A stretch of DNA of 64,000 nt from Anopheles merus (lineage: Eukaryota > Arthropoda > Insecta > Diptera > Culicidae): positions 14,969,222-15,033,221 of the forward strand of contig NC_054085.1 in the NCBI RefSeq assembly GCF_017562075.2, written 5' to 3'. Shown here piece by piece: positions 35,401-48,539 of this stretch. The notes below the pieces were generated by a model that saw nothing but the letters and a program-made list of their open reading frames with translations, made no database searches and was not told the origin of the DNA. The position numbers were made by a program, and so were the translations under genes. The first letter of the stretch is position 1. Each line of letters begins with the position of its first letter.

Positions 35401-37761
35401 CATCAACACCGGGCAAGTGTGTTACAGTCCGGGGAGTGGAAGATATCCCGAAAAACGAATAAACACAACAGAAGCATGGAAAAAAGATTTGGTCACGCAG
35501 GACGGTGAAAAAAAGCACAGTCCAGTCCCAAAACATCAGCTTAAAATCGACGATTGATAGTCCTCGTGGTGTCGTGGTTTGTAACCCTTTTTGCTTCTCT
35601 TTCGGATGCGGCTTCCCCGCACTTAACCCGCCAGGCCAGAGCGCCTTTAAGCGCCAACCTGCGTTAACCGCAACCGCAGTGGCGAGTAGCAAACCCTTCC
35701 CACAATGGCTGCTAGCCGTCGCATCCTGTTCCACTGCTGCCTTTCCTAACCCTCCTTTCCTCTCCTCGTAGGGGATGTTTTCGTTTTGGACGTACGTCCT
35801 TACTCTCAGTGATAATATAATTTTAATTTAACGACCCCGTGGTCGGCGGATAATTTATTTTAACACATTTCCCCAAACGATTGCGCTGGTGTCGTCCGGC
35901 ACGGAAACGCACGCGGTACGGCGTTTCGCGCGGCTTCTACCGGCTGCTACTGGGGGGAAATAAAAATAGCGCTGCTTTTTGAAACACATCCAGCAAGAGA
36001 GATTACTAGGGCAGTGCTTGTCAGATTTGGAACAAAAATGGAAAATCCTTTTGGAGTAAATTTGACGTTTTGAGCTAACTTACTTTTGAGTTAATTGTGT
36101 GAACACATTTGTTCAACTCTTTTGCACATTTGAAGGAGATACAAATCATTCAAACCAGTTGCCAAGTGCCCGTTAGGCCCCGGCGAGCAAATTGGGAGAT
36201 AAATTTAAGACAAGAAATGCGTTGTAACGCAATAAAGAACTCACCCACCGGATTGACCAAATACCACCGAAACCGGGCAACGAAAGGAATAGAATGATCC
36301 TGTCTAAAGCAAACCAAAGGGATCGCTCCCCTTCCCCCTAACACCTCCGTACGAACGCATTTTTGCCAAACACACCGTCTCAGATGTACGGAAAGCTGTG
36401 CCGCGGCCATTATTCGACGTGGGCTTTCGGAAATAAATTATTTCCACTAGGAGAGGTTTGTGGTGGCGCACGGATGAAACTCCGGCGAGGAGAAGAATTG
36501 TTTCGTGTATGTGTGTGTGTGTGTAAGGCTCGCCGTGCCGACAACCGACAACAATAAGCCGGCCTGTGGGGCGGGTAATATTGAAATCACTCCCATGCTT
36601 CAGGTGAAAAGGCACCCAAGAGTGTCGTGGCCGCCCTGGAAAGACACCCAGTACGCCGATCCACAAAACCCGAATGGCAGTCAAACCCTGTCTGTGTGTG
36701 TGTGATTGTGTGGATGCGAGGGTGGCGCAGCTAGCGAGAATGGCCGAATGGCTGCACTGCGGCACGAGGTAATCGTTGATGGAGAAGCAATAGCATTGTC
36801 TGTGCGTGTGTGTGTGTGGAAGATAAGGAGAAAGCCCCAAAACCGAAAGAGATTGACGGAGAAGAAATGGCGTGGAAAATGGAGACTGATGAGGGAACTG
36901 GGGCAGATTACATTACAACGGAAAGGCGCTCTTCGGGGTCGAGGATAGTGGTGGGTGGAATGGACAAACGCACACGTGTAAAACAGGACGGGGGCGCATT
37001 ATTGCTTCACCGAAAGGATGCTGTCGCAACGGTTTGCCTACCTTCAGGGGAATAGCGTGTAGCATATTAAGGTGTGACATCACACGCGCCTGGTGCGGTA
37101 GCGATGTCGGACACGGCGTTTGAGGTTAAATTGTGTAATCCTTTTCTTTCTAAGGAAACACACAAGTTTCTTTACAAACATTAAGTTTTTTAGTACTTTC
37201 ATCGATTTTTTTTTGTGTGTATTATTTTTTAAGCTCCATTTTGAGAATCGCAACAAGAGAGCTGCATTGTGGTCAGGAAAGCCCAAACCAACTGACTGTC
37301 TCTTGCACATCGCTTGCCTTTTTAAATTCTTTTCCCCAGTAGAGCAATAATGGAGAGAGTCTTTTATTCGGTGACTCACATCCGCCCAGTTGTCATTCGG
37401 TAGAACACGGTGCTAGAATTCACGTAAAATCTGTCCCTTGATAGGCAGTTCCAATGCTTTTCCTTTTTCCAGTACACCTCCAGTACACGCGTTCCATTGC
37501 ACGGCACAGAATCAAAGGTTTAAATTGAATTCCTAATGATGGTCGTTCTGATTGTATCGTGATAACACCGGGCACCTCGGTGGGTCATCTCTGCCAAACG
37601 CCTAGAGGTAATTTGATTACCCGAAAGACAATCTTTGCGTATCTCCTGTCGCTTGGAATGTTGGGCGCTGATGCTTTCCTGGAAATAGCAATAGAACCTT
37701 TAAAGTTTTGCAATGTGCTTTTTCTGATTTTTTCATTCAGAATTGTTGAGCAATTTTGTGT

Positions 37762-37942
37762 CTATTCGGCGTAACGTCCTATGCGGACATGCCGGCCTAT
37801 ACAGGCTTTCGAGACTTAATTCATTACCACGCAGCCAGATAGTCAATCCTTGCTACGGGGAGACGGTCCATTTTAGGATTGAACCCATGACGGGTATGTT
37901 ATTGAGTCGTTCGAGTTGACGACTGTACCATGGGACCGCCCC
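37762..37942 (-). mobile_element. tRNA-derived SINE (SINE200-like)
   Basis: A 181-base insertion flanked by 13-base direct repeats AGCAATTTTGTGT (37749-37761 and 37943-37955). Read on the minus strand it starts GGGCGGTCCCATGGTACAG, with TGGTACAGTCG as A box and, about 40 bases later, GGTTCAATCC as a perfect B box (GWTCRANNC). These are the two internal Pol III promoter elements of a tRNA-derived SINE. The sequence resembles an abundant Anopheles repeat that I know as SINE200; the family name is from memory. It inserted antisense within intron 3. Confidence 0.8.
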
Positions 37943-40900
37943 AGCAATTTTGTGTATTGTTTGTAAATAGTGTACCTGCAGTAAAAACGCGTTCACTCGC
38001 TCAGCGTCAATCATTCGTCGCTGTAACTGTAAACTGGTTGGAGGATTTTGGATTTCTTCCTATCATTCTCTGTATCCTTTATTTCTGTACGTCAACCATG
38101 ATAAAGACGTACTTGCAAATGGGCGCGCTCGTCGGCACTGACAGGTTGGCCCCAGAAAACCTGGAGCTTCGACCTGTCAAGTTGCTGCACAGCACCTCAC
38201 TCACAAACTATCGCACGGACACGGCGAAGCATTGTGAGCGAGGTTGGTGCGATAAATTATTAATACGATTTTTGTACACTTTTCGTCACTTGGGTCATGG
38301 CTTTTTTTGGGGAGGCGGTGGCACTGGACTTTTGGGATGCTGTGTTGCTGTTTGGGTTTTCATACTGAGCCTGGTGAAGCAATTTGCCGAGCTGCTGCTG
38401 CTGCTGCTGCTGCTGCTACCGGGGAAAGACAATCACGTCAAAAGTTCTTCCACACACGGTGCTGCCGGTAGCAAATGGGTAAACTAGAAGAACCCATTTG
38501 AACCGTTCGTTTTCCCAGTGTGGCACACCATGGACACGTCACCATGGCGCCATGGTGGTGGTCATGGTCCTTCTGGTTAAGGGAAAGGAAAAAAAACGAT
38601 ACACACAGAGAACGCTTCATTTCACACTTTTACCAATATTTTCATTTATTTATCTTTATTGCTCACTGCGGTACCCTTTTGGCACTGGTGCACGATGCGG
38701 GGAGTGTACCGTATAACGTCGACGGCCCATTGCCATCCCGTTGGCTCCTCATCCCGGGCTGCTGGATGTCCCGAGAAGTTTGAGCAGAACAGCCCATCAG
38801 CATAGATGGATGGGTGGATAGATGGATGGCACACGGTAGTCGATGCAGATCCTTTTGTCCACCTCCTCCAATCTTCTCTTGTGCCTCGATTAGGCTATGT
38901 GAGGTGCTCCCTCTCCTCTCCCATCCTAACACCGAAGTAACGCACAAGCTCTAGAGATGGAGTTCTCGTTTAGACCTTCCCCCCAGTGCCTACGAGCCTT
39001 CTCCGTTGGCCCTGTCCTGGTAGATTATGGTCGGTGATCAATTGGGTAATAAAAATGATAACTGTGAAGTGTGAGGACGGACGGCAGACGGCTTAGGTTG
39101 CAAGAAGGTGTCCCTAGGAGGACACCAGCGGTAGGTTCGGGATCGGATCGATACACGTTACGGTACGGTACAAAGCAAAGGTACCCTGGGGAGATATTGA
39201 GCCTCCGACATCCACCCCCACCCGATCCGAAGGGTACATCGACGGCAGCGTGGTGAGCGTGATCGACACCACCGTTGGCAAGCAAACGGAAATGAAATCC
39301 CGCCGTACACAGGTATGGGCGATATGTGTTGGTGACTGTGTAAGGACATTAATAAGTGTTGTGTATGTGTAGTTGGATGGTACGATTATTTATGTGTCCC
39401 ATCAGATGCGTCCTCCCAAACGTGTGTTGGGGGGACGATTGTGATAAAAAATTAAAACCGAAAACGAACTTTTCTGTAGGCGAAATCAGTTTTCTGTGGC
39501 AATCTTGTTTGCTCATTGGTGTTTATTTGTTATCAATAATGCTGCCAACTAAACTATAGGCTAATTATAGCTACGCTGGTGTGATCTGGAGTGTTTGAAG
39601 GTGTTTCTCGCTGCCCAAGAATTGCTGAAAATAATTAAATAGACAATAATGATTCCGGACAGGCACGCCCCAAAGCCCTACTCCTTGATGCCGTATTTCA
39701 AACCCGAAAACGATGCCGTAAAGTAAGAGTCAGGTAAAGGTTGAGTTGGCTGGAGAATTGGGATCTTGGGGCTCCAAACTCTGAAGACCTGTTTCATCTG
39801 ACTTGCAGCTCCCAGCGGCAGGTAGACCCCGGCCATCTCGTCTGGTAGGACTTGCCAATGCCTAATGTCAGTGTGTACGGCTAGTGCCTTCGTGAGACTA
39901 GTCTTACACCACCGGTTGTCTCAATCCAAACTCCATCCTACCCATCATACCCTAACACAGCTTCCCTCGACATTCCACAACATAAGCTTTCCTAGCTTGG
40001 CAGGCTGCGGGCGAGAACCCCTTTGCTCCCGGCCGCCTAAGCGAATGTTTTCGGGGCAAGAAGTCCCCGGGGGAAAATAATTTCTTGATGTAACTGAACG
40101 TACTTCTTCGGCTTTTTCGGTCCAGAAGACGAACACACTCACATACCCGTGCGTTTGGAAGGAGGAAGTGGAACTGGCTAGGAGTGGCAAGAAGTACACA
40201 CACACACACACACACACGCATATGACTTGTGTGCAAGTGAAACATTCTCCAAAAACTCTTGTGCTCTTGCGAAAGTTGGCCGTGTGTTCACACAAGGCGC
40301 ACACACTTTCCCTGCCTGTCCATGACCGTGTCCGCCCGAATGCTTCGGGGGTGTTGCGGTCGGTGTTAAGCAATGACGATCGGCGGGTACGTTGCGTACT
40401 TTCGGAGGTTCACGGGAAGGTTTTTGCATGCATTATCACCATGGGAGGCAAACGGCCAGTACCTTCGTGACAAGCCAAAATGTGGCATGGCTGGGTTTTC
40501 GGTGTGCTTTAGGTCGTTAGCAGCAGCTCGCGTTGCATGAAAATAGTTTACGCGAGTTTTTGGCGCGCACATTGGAGCACGTCAACATCGGACGTCGAAG
40601 GAAATGTCGGTGTGCTGAGGAGGCGTTGGTAATTAGCGGCGAAGACATTTTCATTCTTGGGTTCTGGTCGTGGCCGGTGCCGGATAGTATGTGGACGCGC
40701 TTATAGCGCTAAGAATGTGAATTATTTTCGATCACAAATCACAAACTCACATTGTTAGCGTGTAGTAGAAGTAGTGTACGCCAGACACTGGGAATGTAGA
40801 GGGACATTTGCCGTGGACAAGAAATTCCAATGTTTTAGGAGAACCTGTCACGCTGCTGCCGTCCCTCTCAGACAAGCATGTGTAATGAACAATTTCAATA

Positions 40901-43900
40901 TCAAATTTCACAACTACTGGAATTTAGAGTGAATCTTATAGAATGAAAAAAATATCCTCAAAACCATGAAGATATAATGCAGTCCAAGACAAAGCACAAA
41001 CGTCCCAAGTCCTGAGCGCGTTTTGGCATGCAAAGAAACAGGTCGTGCAGCAAACCTTCCCCGGTTAGCTTTGGGATCTATCGAAAACTATCACATTACG
41101 CCTGACGGTATTTTCGCTTTGCTGCGTTTTCCGTGTTTCATTCACATAAACTGACACACACACACGCACTCTCGGAATGCGTCTCGCCACAGCCACTGGG
41201 ACCAACTCCCGAGGGACTTCATTCATGCGCTTAGGTCTGCTTGAGTATCCTTGTTTTTTTTCTACTACACTCCTGTTGTTTCTTTCATCTTGATTACACC
41301 TTTTTTGTATGCGGAAACGATTAAACCCACAACGGTTCAAGCTGCGAAGCGCACCTTTTTTGTTGTTGTTGCTTCTCATCATCGCAAATGCGCCTATTGC
41401 CGGCGTGCGTTTTCTGTAAGAGGTGCAGACAAAAGCTCACACAACAATTAGGCAAATAGAGCGAGAGCGTGGGTCACATTACATCGCAGAGCGCTGGTTT
41501 TTGCTGCTTCTAAGGACACGCCCGGACGTGTGTCTGGAGGGAAAATCGGGCGGGCACTGGCGTATGAAGATTGCATGTTGTTTCCCAAATAATATTGCCA
41601 CCTAAGGCACTGCAACACCTTCACGGAAAAAAAAAATCGGAGCACACAGAACTCACGCTGTGCCGTTATGAATGAAGAAGTAAAATAAAACGGTTCATGC
41701 GCACAATGAATGGAGATGTTAAAAAGCGTCCTAAAATGAGGCGGTTTGTTTGGTTGCGGTTGTGTTTTTACGGTAGCGGGAGAACAGCGGGAGATGTTTG
41801 GGTAACCCTTTTTTACGAACACATCCTATGTAGGGTGTCATACAGAGAGGTTGGGCACACGGAGCAAATTGGGCGTAGAAGTTGTTGGATTTGGTGGAGT
41901 TAAGTACACTGGTGTCCTTTCAGAAAAAAACATAAAAGAACTACCAATCATATTGTATTTCGATAAAGGTTCTTATTGCGTCTGTAATCAAGAACTCTAT
42001 GTTCAAAGAATTGGTGATTTGAAGAATTGAGCACCATGCAGTTTTGAGTTTTAGCAGGTTATTGATATTATTTTCCAAAAGCAAAGTTTTACTCCAAGTT
42101 ACCCCAAGAATACCGGGTTTAAATTTCTTCTGTTCTTGTTGTCCTCAAGATAGTGAAGTTAATCATCGGGGACACATTTCAGGGGCAGGAGCCTTTCTTC
42201 TGCCCTCTGTAATGCACACGCAACTGTAGCCTTATATCCTTCGTTTCGGTTGTTTTGGGTGCCATTTGCCACAAGCACCCCTATTTTTTACTAGCTTCAT
42301 CCCGTTGCATTGTGTTTCCTTTCGTAGTGCGCCCATTATTCGCTTCTCGCTGTATTGTCTATTATTGTTGTAGCGCTTGTAATAGAAAGGGCAATAAAAC
42401 ACCCCGCCCCGGAACACATCCAGCCACGTCTCCCGCTTCTGGCACTGCCTGGAAAGAAGATAACATCCCACAATCGATATTCTTATAATCTTCTCCTGGC
42501 ACCAACCGGTGTGGCGTGGAACACATGAACTTTCGCCTGAGCGGCTCCCGAGGGCCTAGTGGAACCGACCGTCTCCACCGCCACCACCGGTACGAAGTCA
42601 CCACCACCACTCTACATACACTCACTCGTCTTTTTATACACCCCGGTAACCCCCATCTCCTAGCAGCCGGCACTCTCGGGGGAGTAATTGAATTGTTCCT
42701 CTGTGTCCCATCAGGGCTCCAAAAGTACCCCAAAAGGATACATAGAAATTGAAATGACTTTTCTTCGCCATTCATTCACACGCTCTCTGTCTCACGGCAT
42801 ACTGGCAAGGGGGCTGTACAGGGGGCTGTGCCGTTGTACCGGCACGGCCAAGACACAACGCACAAACACACACACGAACACGAAATAAAAGCCATTGCTC
42901 TCACTCACGTCTCATACACGCGATGTCAGCCGAGAGTCGCTCGGAGTACGGGGGTTTTATTTTGTTTTTAGGTACAACTTCGGTCCTTCCGCGTCACCGT
43001 TTCCCTGCGTGTGCCCGGGTGAGCTCTGCCCTTTATGTAGCTCATCTTAGAGGCCTGGCAGCAGCAAGTATGAAGCTTTTCGATATTTATTACACTGTGC
43101 TGGATGGGACTGTTTGCACGGAGTGGAAGATGTTGAGATATTGAAGGAAGCCCGCGAATGAAATTTACATCTCTGTAGAATTTATTGTGACAGAGGCTTG
43201 GCTCTCTGATAGGCTGTGAATGTGGCTGTGAATGTGGCTGTGAATATCTCATTAGTCTGAACAATCTACACCATTTTGGATACTTACTTCAGCCAAAAGA
43301 GCCTAAAGTTCAAGATACTGAAGAGTATGCGTATCTCATCTTCAAAAGTACGGAATAGTGTGCATATAGAGAGCAGTATATGAGAAGATTGTACTACGTG
43401 CCGCACGTCTGGACCGTGTACCGGGCATTAACTCCTACGCTCGACCGAGCCAACGATGAGTGCGTACAGCTTACTTTTGGGGTGCAAATTAAAAACCATT
43501 GAAAAGGGAATGTACTTTTGATGTGCCATGTGTACATGTTGTGTCTCCGGAAGCGTTACTTTTCCTCTCCGAAATCAGCAAAAACCTTTTATGGGCAAGT
43601 GAGGTAGAAGCAGGGGCTTGGAAGTTGTCTTCCCGGCATCACCCGCCACCAGTGGAGATTGGAGGGGACAAGTTGTAGTAATATATTTATGAATATATTC
43701 CCAATAGCAACATTCAGCAGCAGCCTCCGTAACCAGGAGGAACCCGCCTCTTCTGGGTGGCGCTGGTGCCAATTGCCGAGTGAAACGAACCGCCAGGCCG
43801 GGTTTGTGTTTGGATGGTTTTGAAATCGGTTTGAGCTGTATGTGTGTGCTGCACCCGAGTCCGTTGGGTGCTGTTCCGAACTTCTGGGCGAGCCCGGGTT

Positions 43901-46900
43901 GGTGACAGTGTATGAACCAAGGGCGGCTGCTGCACGACGAAGCCCCAAGTACGTACGTACGTACGTGCGGCCTCAGCAATATCGGTGTCGGTGAGATTTT
44001 TGTTACACTCCACCGTACTGTTTGTGTGTATGTGTGTGGACGTCGGGAGGCGCAAAAATTATGGCAAACTTTTATTAACAACCTTTTTGGGGGCGGGAGA
44101 GGATGTTGGTTGGTGGTACAATTTTGTTTCAGATTTTGACCGATCCCTGATGTTACGGTCGATGCGGGGAAGGGTTAGGATACAAAATAATCCAACCCCG
44201 ACGGTTCATGAAGCAACTGTGGATGGCACCTAGGATGCTGGACAGAAATTGACTTTTGGGCTCCTGGTCTTTTTTTTGGGAGCATGGTTGTGGGTACTAC
44301 ACACGTTGGCTTCAAACTTTGTGCTTTCCAAGGGGGAAGGATTAAACGCAAAAGGTGTTAAAGAGCGGTTACTCAAAATCACATTCGATGTGCAATGGGG
44401 TTGGATGTAAAGTTACTAGTAGTAGGTGATGATGATAGAAGTGGAATATAAAATTTAATTGAAGTATGATTGGAGTTGAAGAATATCCTTTGTGATTTTA
44501 ATGTGAAACAATGAAATGCTCTGGATGAATTAATTTATTTAGATAGCTCCAAATTGATTGGTTCTCCATCAAGAACTTGTAACTGTCATGTTGAAGCATT
44601 TGCAAGCCGTGCAAGTGTCATATATTCCAAGAAGCACGCGAGGCTAATAGATAATAAATAACTAATCTATTCCTTTTACAGCTCCAAAATTCCCAAGTAA
44701 CTTTTCAACCCACTGCTTCTCTGTTCCTCTCAGACATCTCCTAACGTTGCTTGTCTCATTGATGCATTTCAGATGGAGCTAAGCTCTCCTATTGAGATGT
44801 TTCGTTTTTCGAACTCTCGCATTTGCATTTCTCCCTTTCTAAAAACCCATGGGACAGTAATCGTACCCGTCTGCTAGCAGTGACTCTGGTATCCAACTTC
44901 GGTACCAGATGAACCTGGGAAGGATTAATATATTTGTCTTACCCTTTCGTTTATAAATAAACAATTTAGTGTGCGTAAGAATTAAACTCTTCTAGCAATC
45001 GTGGACGCATTCTGAGATTAAATCGGAGTTCGTTGTTAACCTATTCCCTTTCCGTGTTCGGTCGGGGTTTTCTTCATTTCGCTTCTGTGTCGGTTTTGAA
45101 ATGTTTGAAGCTCTGTTCAATCAACTGCACCGTTCTGCCACCTCTAGATCGAACAATCACCTTACCGGGGATACTGCTGGATTTGGCAAACGGAAAGCTT
45201 GAATCTTCAATTTTATTACAGTATGTTGATGTGTTTTGCCTTTATTTAAACAACTTCAACACTTGCCCGCCGTCTTGTAAGTTCCAGCAGAACAAAAAAA
45301 AACCCAAGTGAGTCTAATTGATTTGTGTTGCGGGAGTATCTGTACCTTACCGACGATCGATGGGCGAACGTGTGTCTGCCGGTATCGGTTAATCGGATTC
45401 CAAGCTGCTGGTGCTTTTGTGGCAAGCTCATTGAAAGTGGTCAAAGGTTTTTTTTTTGCTCCCGGACACCACTTGAAACGTGCCGCACCGGAATTACGTT
45501 TCAAGTTTGCCGACCAATTAGCGATGGCACATTATCCGCTGATCGCGCACCACGACGCAACCTGGGTTTGATCGCATTCTAATCGTTTACACACACACAC
45601 ACTCACACGTTTGGGAGTGTGAAACGCTGTTCCAGTTCCAAATGGCTGCAATGTGGGGGAGAGATGAGCTTAAACGGGAACTAATGCGCTGACTGATGAG
45701 TTCTGATTGTGTTTTTGGAATTGCTTGGAATGTACAGTTGAAGGGTTGCTTTTCGAGGGTCGATTGCAAATTTGCAAAACCTCTGAGATGTATACGCAAC
45801 ATAATCTTCTAGGCCTTGGTGGAATTGTTTCCTTCGGTGGGTGTTTCACCAATAAAACATTTCAGATGACGCCGTGCTCTTGGAATGTGCGTGACACAAG
45901 ACGAGGACTCATACCAGCACGTACCATTCCGGGAAGCAATCATTAGAACCGGGTAGGGTGAAAAGCGTGTGCCGCGTATGATAAACGATGTCTAGTTGCT
46001 GACCTGACAGGGGCCATGATGATGTGGCGCCGTTTCAATGTATCCGCTTCTAGGCGAGCGTTTACGCGGCGAGTTGTGCGCTTTTATGGGTCGGCACTCT
46101 TTTGCGTTTGCGAATTTACGTTTTTGCATATCCATCCCTGAGAGGGAGTGAGAGAATGCGCCTATCCGACAGTACACTGTAGAAAGCACATCTTCGATTC
46201 TGGTTCGCTTGCCAGTGGAAATGAAACAGAAGTTCTTTTAGGTGCTGGTGTCCGTTACAGAACACAGATTAGGCTTGATGGACTTGTTAGAGAACATTGC
46301 AAATTGATAGGAAAAGGTGGTTGAAATATGAATAATTCTTACCAATGGTGACTTTGCACATTGCCAGCCAGGTTCAGACTAACACCATTTTTTTGCATAA
46401 ATATTTCAAACATTTTTGTATAACTAATCTCCCATGTATATCGTTTTTGTCAGTGAGATGATTGTACGCGAACTTCATAAGAAGCATTCCAGCTACCTGG
46501 GAGTTACTGGAGATAGTTTTATTGTTTCTCCCCTTGCCCCTGATGTCTTGTTTTTGCTCAGTCATTCTAATGTTTCTCCCCCCAACATCACCAAAGTGTG
46601 ATTTTATTGAATTAAGCCATAAACCAAGCCTCCATGACGATGGACAGAACGTGTCAGAATTGGGAGCTAGTTTTCTCCACACCATCCCTCCCTGTGTCAG
46701 TGTTTTGTGGTTCCTAGTAGTGTTTGGTGGTAAGTTTTATGACACTCCTGCCCCAAGCCGAAACGGACGGTGCCCGACCACTGCCTGTGGTCGTTTTCGT
46801 TTTGTGACCCATGTCGATGCCGAGGCGTTTGCATGTAAGAATAAGGGAATAAGGGTGGCAAGGTCAAGCCCGTTTTGTTAAGGTGAGTGGAGTTGATGTA

Positions 46901-48347
46901 TGTAACCGGCACCATCATAAAATATGAATTACAACGCAACCGGTAGTACCATATGACGATGAAGATGATGATGATGATCATAACCAAAGCATCAGTGTCG
47001 TTGTACGACAAGAGCACCACAGAGCGCACTTTGCCGTGTATGTGAGTTGACCCCAATTTGGAGAGGTCCCATTTACATGTTGTGCAATGTTTACAAAAAA
47101 GAAGTAGAAATAGTTGAAACACGATAACGAGCAAGAAGTTGGAGATCAATCTTTTCGTAATCTTGATTCTAATTCAATCACTCATATTTCTCCCCAGGAC
47201 ACACCAATTGACCAAATTTGTTGCTCCCTTTTCCCCGAGAAAACTAGCACACACACACACACACATCACAACAGAACGAACCAACCTTGTTGGCTCCGAC
47301 TCCCTCCCTCAAAAACCTCTGCCAATTGTTTTAATATGTTTTATGGCGAATAAACGTGCGCGCATAATTTCCTCGTAATCGTGTGGTAAATGTTTGCCTT
47401 TACACACGCACACATTCCGTTTGCAGCAGGGAAACAGGCGAGTGAACGCGCATGGCGGTGCTACGATTGTTGCTCGTTGTTTTATGGAACCATAAAAACG
47501 GACACCGAGCCCGGCAGTGACGCGACAGTGGTGAACCACAGGGATGAGATGGGATTAACCTTTTGTTGTTGGTGTTATTTTCGCCGGCCGTCTTTTGGTG
47601 GTGCGTTTGATGGTCTTGTTGGTCGTCGTTGTCTCGTGCGTCAGGACCGCGTCACCTGGGAGAGGGTCCAACAAGAACGACACATCAGCTCGCACACAGC
47701 ATGTAATGGGTTCGACGGTACTGCCGGTACCATTCCGGCAGGTCAGCTGCATGAGGCGAGACCCCGCAGCAGCATGGCGAGAGGCTCCAGTCGCCCGGAA
47801 AGGTGTTGAAAATTGTTTTATGTTACCATGGAAATTGTGTGTGTGCGTGTGTAGGAAGAGGGTAGGGGCGATTAGTGAGAGTAGAAGGGAAATTCTCATA
47901 AAAGATTATGAAATCATCTCGTTGCTGGAGTGGCTTTGGCGTTTTCTTTTTTGAAGACCGAGATCTTGATATGTTGCGCGAGCTTACCGCGATGGTAATT
48001 GTTTGATAAGACTTTGTGTGACATTTTCATTTACAGTCAGGATGACTGTTGTATTATGATGTGATTATTTCTTTATCTTTTCGTGTTTTTAAGCTAATTA
48101 AATGTCGTTCAAAATATACATACCCTTAAACTGAGTAAATAATTAGTAAAGAGTTATTTTTCATTTCAATAGGTGGTGTAACTTTTTATATTGTAAATAT
48201 ATTATTATTATTAAAAAAAGAATAACTTTAATATCAACGATACATGTTCAACAAGCTAACATTATAACGCAAAACACACAACAGCTTCAAACGCCACAAG
48301 TTCGTCTTCTTTCGCTCGCTTAAATTCTTTTCTGCAGCAAAGCAATA

Positions 48348-48539
48348 ATGTTCGGGTCCCATAAGAAGGGCCCCCACTCGACCGATTACTGCACTTACTT
48401 CTATCGCCCAGGCTCAACGCTCAGCCTCAGTGTGTTGTTTTATATCACCATTCCCCTTTTGCTTCTCCTGGTCATCGCATCGAGTTTGATCCCGACCAAC
48501 CCCGTGTCACCCTGGCCGGCCCGGGAGTTCGTGGTATAG
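48348..48539 (+). CDS. Candidate nested small gene: 63-aa one-helix membrane peptide
   Basis: Open frame with A at -3 of the ATG and a TAG stop. It starts MFGSHKKGPHSTDYCTYFY, has one clear hydrophobic segment at about residues 27-48 (LSVLFYITIPLLLLLVIASS), and ends in a proline-rich tail (PTNPVSPWPAREFVV). About three quarters of third codon positions are G or C, unlike the AT-rich flanks. Ten bases before the ATG is a strong acceptor-like site: pyrimidine tract TTCTTTTCTGCAG ending at 48337, so it may be the coding exon of a gene with an upstream exon. The frame is open to that site, so the ATG could also be internal. Basic residues before the helix suggest N-inside orientation. I do not recognise the family. 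It lies sense-strand inside the FOG intron. Confidence 0.5.
   Translation: MFGSHKKGPHSTDYCTYFYRPGSTLSLSVLFYITIPLLLLLVIASSLIPTNPVSPWPAREFVV

Noticed and set aside
37860..37942. Apparent tRNA gene (A and B boxes)
   Set aside because: No complete cloverleaf or anticodon arm; target-site duplication and body length identify a SINE.
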